Positions 25,163-32,746 of a stretch of DNA of 50,547 nucleotides are shown here, piece by piece. The notes under the pieces were generated by a model that saw nothing but the letters and a program-made list of their open reading frames with translations, did no database searches and was not told the origin of the DNA. The translations under genes and the position numbers were made by a program. Location: contig JAHHSN010000009.1 of NCBI GenBank assembly GCA_020025195.1, positions 1 through 50,547 on the forward strand. Direction: 5' to 3'. The stretch comes from Angelakisella sp. GTDB taxonomy: Bacteria > Bacillota > Clostridia > Oscillospirales > Ruminococcaceae. Positions within the stretch are counted from its first letter, which is position 1. Each line of letters opens with the position of its first letter.

Positions 25163-25702
25163 ATGAAGAAAGCCTGCGCCCTCATTTTGATGGTCCTTTT
25201 GCCGCTTTCCCTTTCCGCCTGCGGAAAGGGAAAGGCAGCGGTGCCCCAGCCGCGCCTCCGGGAGGATGTGACCATGGAAAATCTGGTGGCAGAGTGCGCC
25301 GAGCGCTATGGGATGGGGGAGTATCTGGAGCTGGAGGAGGAACTTCTCGCGGAGCTTCTGGGCCTCAAAGCGGGGGATATCCTGGCGGGGTACGGCCGGG
25401 TATCCCTTCGGGAGGATTCCCCCGACCACCTTATTCTTCTTGAGGCTGCCGAGGGAAAGCGGGACAAAATCGAAAAAGCCCTCCAAAAGCGGCTCCTCTT
25501 TGAGCAGCGGGCCTATGCCGACCATCTTTCCGGGGCGGGGCCCAAAACCACGGCGGGGCGGTGCTTCCTGATGGGGGATACCGGCGTGCTCTTCATTCTG
25601 GGGCGGGAGGGGCAGGATCCCGAGGAGGAAGCGAAACGCATTGAGGAGGAGCTTCGCGCCGCTTTTTGGGAGCCGCCGGCGGAGAAGGAAACGCCCGAAT
25701 GA
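25163..25702 (+). CDS. DUF4358 lipoprotein
   Basis: A 179-aa lipoprotein. The signal peptide has lipobox LSAC (Cys near residue 19). The domain pattern is that of DUF4358: AGYGRVSLREDSPDHLILLEA, KIEKALQKRL...QRAYADHL, and a final beta strand DTGVLFILGRE. The family is widespread in Clostridia, faces outside the membrane and has no known function. GGAGGAA precedes the start. No clear terminator separates it from the SRP RNA promoter 20 bp downstream. Confidence 0.75.
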   Translation: MKKACALILMVLLPLSLSACGKGKAAVPQPRLREDVTMENLVAECAERYGMGEYLELEEELLAELLGLKAGDILAGYGRVSLREDSPDHLILLEAAEGKRDKIEKALQKRLLFEQRAYADHLSGAGPKTTAGRCFLMGDTGVLFILGREGQDPEEEAKRIEEELRAAFWEPPAEKETPE

Positions 25703-25722
25703 GAGTTTCCCGCAAAAGGTGG

Positions 25723-25751
25723 TTGCACTTCGGGGAGTTTTCGTGTATAAT
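25723..25751 (+). promoter_or_regulatory. Promoter of the SRP RNA / dnaX region
   Basis: TTGCAC (25723-25728), a 17-bp spacer and TATAAT (25746-25751), with predicted initiation near 25758. Confidence 0.75.
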
Positions 25752-25774
25752 ATTCTGGTAACGATGACAGACAC

Positions 25775-25917
25775 GAGAGGTATCCTCTGTCATGCGGAAA
25801 TCTGGTCCTGTGCGACGCAGTACTGTGAACCATGTCAGGCGGGGAACCGAGCAGCATTAAGCAGTATATGCGGGTGCCGCAGCCAACCGGTTTTCCGTAT
25901 GACAGGCGATATCTCTC
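25775..25917 (+). ncRNA. ffs: Signal recognition particle RNA, small (4.5S-like) type
   Basis: One long hairpin. The base pairs GAGAGGTATC (25775-25784) with GATATCTCTC (25908-25917), and next TGTCATGCGGAAA with TTTCCGTATGACA. The tip is the conserved Ffh-binding site: GTCAGG (25834-25839), GGAA tetraloop (25843-25846) and AGCAGC (25850-25855). About 143-160 nt, with no 5' Alu-domain fold seen, unlike the ~270-nt B. subtilis scRNA. It binds Ffh to target nascent membrane proteins. It lies directly before dnaX, a common place for this gene. Confidence 0.88.
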
Positions 25918-25942
25918 ATTTTATAAGAAAGGGGGTCCTTCC

Positions 25943-27616
25943 ATGTATCAGGCGCTCTACCGCAAATGGCGGCCTCGCACCTTTGACGAGGTGGTAGGGC
26001 AGGAGCACATCACCACTACCCTCAAAAATGAAATCCTGACGGGACGACCCTCCCATGCCTATCTCCTGATGGGAAGCCGGGGTACCGGAAAGACCACCTG
26101 TGCCAAGCTCATCGCGAAGGCCGTCAACTGTCTTTCCCCCAAGGATGGCAGTCCCTGCGGGGAGTGCGAGATCTGCCGTGCCGCGGACAACGGCACTCTG
26201 CCGGACGTCGCGGAGATCGACGCCGCGAGCAATAACGGCGTGGACAATATCCGCGATCTCCGGGAGGAAGCGGTTTTTCTCCCCAATGCGGCAAAATACC
26301 GTGTCTACATCATTGATGAGGCGCACATGCTCTCTCAGGGCGCGGTCAACGCCCTCCTCAAAATCATGGAGGAGCCGCCCGAGCACGTCATCTTCATCTT
26401 AGCGACCACCGAGGTGCATAAAATTCCCGCGACCATTCAGTCCCGCTGTCAGCGCTTTGACTTTAAGCGCATCAGCGCCGGGGTGATAAGAGACCGTCTC
26501 CTCACCATCGCCGCGGCGGAGGGCTTCACCCTTAAGGAGGACGCCGCTCTGCTCATCGCCCGTGTGGCGGACGGCGGTATGCGTGACGCCCTCTCTCTGC
26601 TGGACCTTTGCTGGGCGCACAGCCCCGAGGTCACGCTGGAAACGGTGAGCGAGGTCGCCGGCCTTGTGGGGCAGGACGCCCTGTTCGGGGTCGCGGAGGC
26701 GATCCGGGAGGGAGACTTTTCCAAAGCCCTTTCCCGGCTGGACGAAGCGGGTGGACAGTCGGTGGAGTATGACCGCCTCTGCGGTCAGCTCATCACCCAC
26801 TACCGGAACCTTCTGGTGGCGGCATCCGCCAAACACCCCGAGGAGCTGATTGTCACGCTCCCCGAAACGCTGGAAAAATATAAGGAGCAGAGCCGCGGCT
26901 ATACCGTTGCGACGCTTGTGGATACCATCCGCACCCTGCAGGATACCGAGGCGGCGATGACAAAGACCGCCTCCCGCCGGGCCGAAATGGAGCTGGGACT
27001 CATCAAGCTCTGCGACCGCCGCATGAGCCGTTCTCCGGAAGCGCTGCTTGCCCGGGTGGACGAGCTGGAGGCCAAGCTCAACCGGCTGCTGGCGGAGGGC
27101 TGCCATCCCGCGGCAGAGCCGCCTGCGCAGCAGAGTACGCTGGAGGAAGCCGACCCCGCGCAGGTCACCTTCCCGGAAACGGTGCAGAAGGCGCCGCCTC
27201 AGGCTCCCACTCTGAAAGCCCCTGCGGCGCCCGCTCCCACGGCACCGGCCCCCATGCCGGCCCCTGCCTTAAAGCAGGAGGTCCGGCCCATGGAGGAGGA
27301 GGTCTGGCAGCGTGTGCTGGAGCGGCTTCTCCGCAAAAATGCCATGCTGGCCTCTGCCTTGCATGACTCCCATGCGCACATCCGGGGGCAGACGGTGCTG
27401 GTGGAGTGCAGGAATCCCGTTTTCATCGAGATGATGCGTTCCAACGATTACACCCGCCAGTCGCTCAAGGAAGCGATCGCGGAGGTGACCGGCATCCTTT
27501 ACGGCGTGGGGCCCTATGATCCCGCCAAATACGGAAAAACCGCGGAGAAAAAGGCCCCCTCCCCGCTGGAGCAGCTTCTGGCGGATGCCCGCGAAAAGGG
27601 CGTGGAGATTACCTGA
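25943..27616 (+). CDS. dnaX: DNA polymerase III subunits gamma/tau
   Basis: A 557-aa clamp-loader ATPase. It opens with the classic MYQALYRKWRPRTFDEVVGQ start, then Walker A GSRGTGKTT, a four-Cys zinc module (CLSPKDGSPCGECEIC), Walker B YIIDEAHML and sensor motif. A Pro/Ala linker (about 395-440) precedes a tau-type C-terminal domain. The start is ATG 25943 with AAAGGGGG upstream; the frame is open further left, but that lies inside the SRP RNA. It loads the beta clamp and joins polymerase cores. Followed at 37 bp by ybaB. Confidence 0.94.
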   Translation: MYQALYRKWRPRTFDEVVGQEHITTTLKNEILTGRPSHAYLLMGSRGTGKTTCAKLIAKAVNCLSPKDGSPCGECEICRAADNGTLPDVAEIDAASNNGVDNIRDLREEAVFLPNAAKYRVYIIDEAHMLSQGAVNALLKIMEEPPEHVIFILATTEVHKIPATIQSRCQRFDFKRISAGVIRDRLLTIAAAEGFTLKEDAALLIARVADGGMRDALSLLDLCWAHSPEVTLETVSEVAGLVGQDALFGVAEAIREGDFSKALSRLDEAGGQSVEYDRLCGQLITHYRNLLVAASAKHPEELIVTLPETLEKYKEQSRGYTVATLVDTIRTLQDTEAAMTKTASRRAEMELGLIKLCDRRMSRSPEALLARVDELEAKLNRLLAEGCHPAAEPPAQQSTLEEADPAQVTFPETVQKAPPQAPTLKAPAAPAPTAPAPMPAPALKQEVRPMEEEVWQRVLERLLRKNAMLASALHDSHAHIRGQTVLVECRNPVFIEMMRSNDYTRQSLKEAIAEVTGILYGVGPYDPAKYGKTAEKKAPSPLEQLLADAREKGVEIT

Positions 27617-27653
27617 GACCCAAGACAACTTTAGAATAAAAGGAGAAATACCC

Positions 27654-27986
27654 ATGAAAGCAAGACTTCCGCAGGGCGCAGCCCCCAACCGCAACCAGAT
27701 GATGCAGCAGTTCCAGAAGCTGCAGGAGGATATGGCGACGGCACAGGCCGAGCTGGAGGAAAAGACCTACCGTGTTTCCGCGGGCGGCGGCACCATTGAG
27801 GTGGAGATCAACGGCAAAAAGGAAGTGACCGATGTCATCCTGAAGCCCGAGGTGGTCGATCCCGATGACATCGAGTTCCTGCAGGACCTCATCAAGGAGG
27901 GGGTCAACGAAGCCATCCGCACCTGCAATGAGGACGCCGAAAAGACTATGAATGCCCTGACCGGCGGCCTGAATCTCGGCATCTGA
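27654..27986 (+). CDS. YbaB/EbfC family nucleoid-associated protein
   Basis: A 110-aa DNA-binding protein of the YbaB/EbfC type. It has an N-terminal helix rich in Met/Gln (RNQMMQQFQKLQEDMATAQA), the beta sheet GGGTIEVEINGKKEVTDVI, the VVDPDDIEFLQDLI helix and a Gly/Asn tail. It dimerises and compacts or marks DNA. The conserved dnaX-ybaB-recR order supports the call. The start at ATG 27654 follows AAAGGAGA. Confidence 0.92.
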   Translation: MKARLPQGAAPNRNQMMQQFQKLQEDMATAQAELEEKTYRVSAGGGTIEVEINGKKEVTDVILKPEVVDPDDIEFLQDLIKEGVNEAIRTCNEDAEKTMNALTGGLNLGI

Positions 27987-28020
27987 GTAAAAGCATCACG
28001 AAAAGAAAAGGAGACCCCTG

Positions 28021-28620
28021 ATGGATTCCACCGCACTGCCCCTGCAAAAGCTCATTGAGCAGTTTGCAAGGATGCCGGGCGTTGGCCGCAAGATGGCACA
28101 GCGCCTTGCCTTTTATATTCTGGATCTTCCCGAGGAGAAGGCCAAAGAGCTGGCCTCCGCCATTCTGGAGGCCAAGGAGAAAATTAAACGCTGCGCGGTC
28201 TGTGGCAACCTGACCGAGGGGGAGCTTTGTCCCATCTGCAGCGCCAAGGGAAGGGACACCTCCCTTGTCTGCGTGGTGGAGGACCCCCGTGACGTGCTGG
28301 CCTTTGAGCGAACGCGGGAGTATAACGGCGTCTACCATGTCCTGCACGGGCTGATTTCCCCCATGGAGGGCGTGGGCCCCGACCAGCTCACCGTGAAGGA
28401 GCTTCTCGCGCGCATCGCCAAGGGCGGGATCGAGGAGGTCATCATGGCGACCAACCCCACCGTGGAGGGAGAAGCCACTGCGATGTACATCGCGAAGCTC
28501 TTAAAGCCTCTCGGTGTGCGGGTGAGCCGCCTTGCTTACGGCATCCCGGTGGGCGGAAATCTGGAGTACGCTGATGAGGTGACACTTTACAGGGCTCTGG
28601 AGGGAAGAAGCGAGCTGTGA
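28021..28620 (+). CDS. recR: Recombination protein RecR
   Basis: A 199-aa RecR, normal length. In order: helix-hairpin-helix (ARMPGVGRKMAQRLAF), a Cys4 zinc finger (CAVCGNLTEGELCPIC), the TOPRIM domain (VCVVEDPRDVLAFE) and the Walker-B-like end. It works with RecO/RecF to load RecA on gaps. Last gene of the dnaX-ybaB-recR operon; 34 bp separate it from ybaB. Confidence 0.95.
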   Translation: MDSTALPLQKLIEQFARMPGVGRKMAQRLAFYILDLPEEKAKELASAILEAKEKIKRCAVCGNLTEGELCPICSAKGRDTSLVCVVEDPRDVLAFERTREYNGVYHVLHGLISPMEGVGPDQLTVKELLARIAKGGIEEVIMATNPTVEGEATAMYIAKLLKPLGVRVSRLAYGIPVGGNLEYADEVTLYRALEGRSEL

Positions 28621-28631
28621 CAAAATACCCG

Positions 28632-28659
28632 TTGACAAAACAGAAAATTGTGGTATAGT
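28632..28659 (+). promoter_or_regulatory. Promoter of smpB
   Basis: TTGACA (28632-28637), a 16-bp spacer and TATAGT (28654-28659). Confidence 0.75.
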
Positions 28660-28692
28660 TAAGTATCCACCACAGGAAGGGAGTGACCGGGC

Positions 28693-29157
28693 ATGGCGGA
28701 GACCGCCGGAATTAAACAGATCGCCGTAAACCGTCAGGCACGGCATGAATATTTTGTGGAGGAGACCTTGGAGGCGGGCATTGAGCTTTTCGGAACGGAG
28801 GTCAAATCCCTTCGCGCGGGGGGCCTGAATCTCAAGGACTCCTGGTGTGACTTCGAGAAGGGCGAGCTTTTTGTGCGTCAGATGCACATCAGCCCTTATG
28901 AGAAGGGGAATATCTTTAATAAAGACCCCATCCGTCCCAGAAAGCTGCTGCTTCACCGCAGAGAGCTCAATCGGCTCTATGGACTGGTGAAACAGCAGGG
29001 CCTCACCATCATCCCGCTGCGGGTCTATTTTAAGAGGAGCCTTGTCAAGGTGGAGCTGGGTCTTTGCCGGGGCAAAAAGCTCTATGACAAGCGCGCCGAC
29101 GCCGCCAAGCGGGACGCCAAGCGGGACATTGAGCGCGCCATGAGGAACCGCGGCTGA
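28693..29157 (+). CDS. smpB: SsrA-binding protein SmpB
   Basis: A 154-aa OB-fold protein. Seen are RQARHEYFVEETLEAGIEL, GTEVKSLRAG, the RPRKLLLHRRE block and the basic C-terminal tail (YDKRADAAKRDAKRDIERA) that enters the decoding centre. It binds tmRNA, brings it to stalled ribosomes and starts trans-translation. The tmRNA gene begins 24 bp after its stop, so the partners are adjacent and may be co-transcribed. Confidence 0.95.
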   Translation: MAETAGIKQIAVNRQARHEYFVEETLEAGIELFGTEVKSLRAGGLNLKDSWCDFEKGELFVRQMHISPYEKGNIFNKDPIRPRKLLLHRRELNRLYGLVKQQGLTIIPLRVYFKRSLVKVELGLCRGKKLYDKRADAAKRDAKRDIERAMRNRG

Positions 29158-29180
29158 GCCGCAGATGAAAAAGTTAATAT

Positions 29181-29529
29181 GGGGGCGTACCGGTTTCGAC
29201 GGGGATCATGAAACAGGGTAAGCGAGTAGAGGCGCACGACCTCTATAAAACGGGCAATCTTAAAAATAAACGCTAACGATAATTACGCGTACGCAGCCTA
29301 ATTAAAGGCTGCCGTCTGCCCACGGAGTACCACGGCCGTGGAGCGGGCGTCGATGAGTGGTGAACGATCATAAGTTTTGCTTCCGGCTTATGATTGTATG
29401 GGAAGCTACCAAGGTCCTGAGCCTGCTGTCCGGCGCTGGACTGAGGGAATCTTAAAGGAACAGCTACACTCGTAGAAAGCCGTGCGGATCGGTTTTCGGA
29501 CAGGAGTTCGACTCTCCTCGCCTCCACCA
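29181..29529 (+). ncRNA. ssrA: tmRNA (10Sa RNA)
   Basis: A one-piece tmRNA of about 349 nt. The 5' end GGGGGCG pairs with CGCCTCC before the encoded CCA (29527-29529), and the T arm is GTTCGACTC. The messenger part starts at GCT 29272 and reads A-N-D-N-Y-A-Y-A-A before TAA 29299-29301. With the charged alanine the tag is AANDNYAYAA. Pseudoknot-like pairs are visible (for example CAGCCTaattaAAGGCTG). It releases stalled ribosomes with SmpB. Confidence 0.96.
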
Positions 29530-29534
29530 TCTTC

Positions 29535-29579
29535 AGCCACAAAAGAGCCGCTTTGACTCCTTTGTGGCTATTTTCTTTG
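29535..29579 (+). terminator. Terminator of tmRNA
   Basis: AGCCACAAA (29535-29543) pairs with TTTGTGGCT (29561-29569), followed by ATTTTCTTT. Confidence 0.8.
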
Positions 29580-29584
29580 TGCAA

Positions 29585-29617
29585 AAAGGGGGGCTGCCCA
29601 CTGGGCAGACCCCCTTT
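29585..29617. terminator. Strong convergent terminator
   Basis: AAAGGGGG..CTGCCCA pairs with TGGGCAG..CCCCCTTT. On the minus strand it is followed by TTTTT, so it most likely ends the gene at 29646-30242. Confidence 0.8.
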
Positions 29618-29645
29618 CAAGGTTTTGAGCGTTTCAGGAGCATCC

Positions 29646-30242
29646 TTAAAAATCCTCCCGTGAACGCAGCAGACCTTCGCAAAGCTTCAGCAAGGCTTCC
29701 TTGCCTTCCATGCCGGAGCTTACTTTGTAGTATACACCGTCATATTCAAAGGCGGCTTTTTCAATATAACTGGAATCGATGAAATGATGCTGATAGTAAT
29801 ACACCGGTGTATCAAGAACGGTTACCGATTCTATTATGGCATCATCCGCCGCATAGAGATAATCCTCCAGGGTTTGCCCCTCAATATGGCGCAATCGAGC
29901 TTCAACATATACAGTAACCGGATCCTTGTCCCCCTTGTGGATCCCCCGATAATACACATGCAGATCGGTCGCCTGCTCCGGAGAGCCTTGGGGGTAGGTG
30001 AGACAGTATTGGGACGAATGCATCCACCCGAGGGACGGATCGTTTTCGAGATTCAGGATGACATCTTTGCCGGTCTTTTTGAGCACGGTCTTAACGGAGT
30101 GATACCCTCTGCCGATCAGCTCCTCCTTCGGATACAGTTCGTTGTGAGAGGGATCACAGAAATAGAAACTTATGTAGCGGACCGCACCATAGCAGGCGGC
30201 AATGATAAGAACGCAAAGTAAAACACGAACCCATTTCTTCAT
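29646..30242 (-). CDS. Hypothetical membrane-anchored protein
   Basis: A 198-aa protein with one N-terminal membrane helix (about 6-27) and an extracytoplasmic domain of mixed strands (YCLTYPQGSPE, DPVTVYVEARLRHIEGQ, FEYDGVYYKVSSGME). No family recognised. The base composition is clearly more AT-rich than the housekeeping genes around it. The gene lies immediately behind tmRNA, a favoured integration site, which suggests acquisition. AAGGAGTCC lies before the start. Confidence 0.65.
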   Translation of the reverse strand: MKKWVRVLLCVLIIAACYGAVRYISFYFCDPSHNELYPKEELIGRGYHSVKTVLKKTGKDVILNLENDPSLGWMHSSQYCLTYPQGSPEQATDLHVYYRGIHKGDKDPVTVYVEARLRHIEGQTLEDYLYAADDAIIESVTVLDTPVYYYQHHFIDSSYIEKAAFEYDGVYYKVSSGMEGKEALLKLCEGLLRSREDF

Positions 30243-30269
30243 AAAGGACTCCTTACCAAATTCTGGTCA

Positions 30270-30560
30270 CTACATCAGCAGGAATATCTGCTGCGAACCG
30301 TTCCCTGTAACGGACTGTTTTATGTAGCGTGCCAGACAATTCTGACTGCTTCGAACAATACAGCGAGAATACATATGCCCCCAAATGAAGGCTTCAGCAA
30401 ACCCTTTGGGATCACCGGCCCTTGATATTGTTCGGTTACTTACCAAAACGAACGAAAAGCAGGCAATGATCGCAACACAAATGACGGAGGCTCCCTGATT
30501 TAGGGCAGGGAAAATTTTGCTGCGCCTCGCGCACTTTGCTCTAAAATGGTTACACGATCA
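30270..30560 (-). pseudogene. Possible decayed membrane-protein fragment
   Basis: The minus-strand frame is open from about 30560 to the stop at 30272-30270 with no good start codon. It reads through a basic/Cys section, one hydrophobic segment (VICVAIIACFSFVLV) and a less convincing tail. It sits directly upstream of, and co-oriented with, the orphan gene at 29646-30242. This could equally be random open frame in AT-richer DNA. Confidence 0.25.
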
Positions 30561-30854
30561 TTTGAATGACGTAAAGATAATGAAATACTGCCTGTGGAAT
30601 TTTATCTTGCTGCAAGAAAGAAAACGGCGAAAATTATTAACACCACATGGGAAACACCTTGCTTTCCAACGAATTGATGATGAACGTGCTGCTGTGCTTT
30701 TGGGGTGGTATGGAAACGGCTTTTAATAATGGTAACAAATAAAAAGGACAAAGTGTTGCAAAAAATATAAAAATCTACCTACTACATAAAACCCGGAACT
30801 TTTTCTTGGATAAATTGTCCAAAAAATGGGTGTAAAAAAGCGAAGCTGAGCCAA
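30561..30854. other. AT-rich intergenic stretch without a supported gene
   Basis: A 69-codon plus-strand frame (30517-30726) crosses this area but lacks a ribosome site and family likeness. Nothing else is recognisable. The composition suggests eroded mobile DNA. Confidence 0.4.
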
Positions 30855-31113
30855 TGCGACCGGGCATTCCGCCGGAGATGGCGTATGGAGGGCCGGGGAG
30901 GGAACGAGCAGTTTGCTGATTCACGAGAGGAACGGCAACCTCAAGTACAAGTATGGAAACCGCAGTTTCTGGTGCAGAGGGTATTACATGGACACAGTGG
31001 GAAAGAACAAGAAAAAGATGGAAGAATGCATCAGAAACCAACTCAAAGAGGATGAAATGAGAGACCAGATAACAATGAAAGAATACCTTGACCCGTTCAC
31101 GGGTGGCAAGTAA
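30855..31113 (+). pseudogene. IS200/IS605 family transposase (TnpA) remnant
   Basis: The C-terminal half of a Y1-type TnpA. After a frame change it reads SSLLIHERNGNLKYKYG, NRSFWCRGYYMDTVG and MKEYLDPFTGG, which match the family's conserved end. The preceding family segment (IPPEMA, from 30866) is in a different frame, so a frameshift lies near 30880-30905. The N-terminal part with the first His motif is missing. It cannot encode a working transposase. Confidence 0.75.
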
Positions 31114-31143
31114 CAATCTCTTCGCAAGTGCCAGACCGCAAAA

Positions 31144-31214
31144 AGCGCCTGCAGGCGCTGCTGGTAACAGAGCCTTTCAGGCGTTTTCTGCAAAACCCCC
31201 GGCTATGCCGGGGG
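31144..31214. repeat. Palindrome and hairpin behind the IS remnant
   Basis: AGCGCCTGCAGGCGCT (31144-31159) is a perfect 16-bp palindrome. CCCCCGGC/GCCGGGGG (31196-31203, 31207-31214) has a TAT loop. Sub-terminal hairpins like these mark IS200/IS605 ends, where TnpA recognises single-stranded stem-loops. They could also act as terminators. Confidence 0.5.
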
Positions 31215-31311
31215 ATATTTATTGGCTTTTGCTGACCATCGGGTGAAAGCGCTGTTCCTTTTTCCCATATCCTCATAAAATGTTCTTTTCATCGGAAGCG
31301 TTTTGTGCTAA

Positions 31312-31317
31312 TATAAT
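31312..31317 (+). promoter_or_regulatory. Probable -10 of the alanine dehydrogenase promoter
   Basis: A perfect TATAAT with no clear -35, giving a leader of about 80 nt that begins with a GC-rich segment. An activator may be needed. Confidence 0.45.
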
Positions 31318-31402
31318 CTAAATTGCTGCCGGTGCTGCTTGCATTTCAATGAGGCAGGCAGTGGAGCCTTTATTCTAAACTAAGTAAAGAAGGGGACAAT
31401 CT

Positions 31403-32515
31403 ATGATCGTAGGTACTACTAAAGAATTAAAAAATCACGAATATCGTGTGGGACTCACCCCTGACAATGTGGCGGATTACGTCGCACATGGTCATACGGT
31501 TTATGTGGAGACAGAGGCCGGAAAGGGCGCCGGGTTTACCGACGACGAGTACAGAAAAGCCGGCGCCACTGTTGTCGGGACCTCCAAGGAGGTTTTTGAC
31601 AAAGCGGATATGATCGTCAAGGTCAAGGAGCCGGAGTCCTGTGAGTACGATCTTTTCCGCGAGGGCCAGATCCTCTTCACCTACCTGCATCTCGCTCCCA
31701 ACCCGGAGCTTGCCGCGATGCTGATGGAAAAGCGTATTAAGGCGGTAGCCTATGAGACCATTACCGACCGGCTGGGGAATCTGCCCTGCCTGCGCCCCAT
31801 GAGCCAGATTGCCGGCCGACTCAGCATTCAGGAGGGCGCCAAGTATCTGGAGAAGGCTTATGGTGGACGCGGCATCCTGCTGGGCGGCGTTCCCGGTGTG
31901 GAACGGGGTGAGATCGTCATCATCGGCGGCGGTATTGCCGGCACCTATGCGGCCAAGGCCGCTGTGGGTGTGGATGCTCAGGTCACCCTGCTGGACATTA
32001 ACCCCGACCGTCTGGCCTATCTGGAGGATATTTTCGGCGCTTCTGTCACCACTCTCTACAGCACCGAGGCCAACATTCGCAAGGCTCTGGCGGCCGCTGA
32101 TCTTGTCATCGGTTCGGTCCTCATCCCCGGCGGCAAGACCCCGAAGCTCATCCGGAAAGAGCATCTGCCCCTTATGAAGAAGGGCGCTGTTATTGTAGAT
32201 ATCGCCATCGATCAGGGCGGCTGCTGTGAGACCTCTCATGTGACCACCCACGACGATCCTGTCTATATTGAGCAGGGCGTGGTTCATTACTGCGTGGGCA
32301 ATATGCCCGGCGCGGTGCCCTATACCTCCACCGTCGCGCTCACCAATTCCACCCTGCGCTACGGCCTGACGATCGCCGATAATGGCCTTGAGAAGGCGGC
32401 TCAGGCAGACGCCGGGATTACAAACGGAGTCAATATGTACGGCGGGAAGTGCACCAATGCGAACGTTGCGAGCGCACTGGGCCTGGAGTTTCATTCCCTT
32501 TCGGAGCTTATTTAA
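31403..32515 (+). CDS. ald: Alanine dehydrogenase
   Basis: A 370-aa NAD-dependent enzyme interconverting L-alanine and pyruvate plus ammonia. Signatures: VGTTKELKNHEYRVGLTP at the N-terminus with the pyruvate-binding Arg, VKVKEPE (Lys), FTYLHLA with the catalytic His, the Rossmann motif GGGIAGTYAAKAAVG, and the C-terminal GNMPGAVPYTST. Length and all key residues are normal. Codon use is more like a highly expressed gene than the AT-rich region on its left. AAGGGG precedes ATG 31403. Single-gene unit with its own terminator. Confidence 0.95.
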   Translation: MIVGTTKELKNHEYRVGLTPDNVADYVAHGHTVYVETEAGKGAGFTDDEYRKAGATVVGTSKEVFDKADMIVKVKEPESCEYDLFREGQILFTYLHLAPNPELAAMLMEKRIKAVAYETITDRLGNLPCLRPMSQIAGRLSIQEGAKYLEKAYGGRGILLGGVPGVERGEIVIIGGGIAGTYAAKAAVGVDAQVTLLDINPDRLAYLEDIFGASVTTLYSTEANIRKALAAADLVIGSVLIPGGKTPKLIRKEHLPLMKKGAVIVDIAIDQGGCCETSHVTTHDDPVYIEQGVVHYCVGNMPGAVPYTSTVALTNSTLRYGLTIADNGLEKAAQADAGITNGVNMYGGKCTNANVASALGLEFHSLSELI

Positions 32516-32531
32516 TTAACCGACCGAAACA

Positions 32532-32575
32532 AGCCGGCCGCTGCAGGAAAAACTGCGGCGGCCGGCTGTGCTTTT
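32532..32575 (+). terminator. Intrinsic terminator of ald
   Basis: AGCCGGCCG (32532-32540) pairs with the CGGCCGGCT arm (32559-32567), followed by GTGCTTTTC. Confidence 0.75.
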
Positions 32576-32680
32576 CTGATTGAAAAACCACTTTGTACGG
32601 GCGGCAAAACTTCATCCGGCGGCAAGAACGACCTCCTCCGGACATTTTAGTCGCTGGGCTCTGCCGAAACATCCCCAAAG

Positions 32681-32724
32681 AAAAACCGGGCTCATTTCCC
32701 CCAAAAGGGTGTTGAGTCCGGTTT
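32681..32724 (-). terminator. Intrinsic terminator of the PTS IIC gene
   Basis: On the minus strand AAACCGGACTCA (32724-32713) pairs with TGAGCCCGGTTT (32694-32683), followed by TTCTTT. Confidence 0.8.
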
Positions 32725-32746
32725 GGGTTATTCTGTTCTATTTCCT

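Noticed and set aside
25832..25942. A longer dnaX start
   Set aside because: The extension is read from the SRP RNA hairpin; homologues start at MYQALYRKWRP, which has its own ribosome site at 25928-25935.
30517..30726. A 69-codon plus-strand frame
   Set aside because: No ribosome site, no recognisable domain, and it lies in eroded AT-rich DNA.
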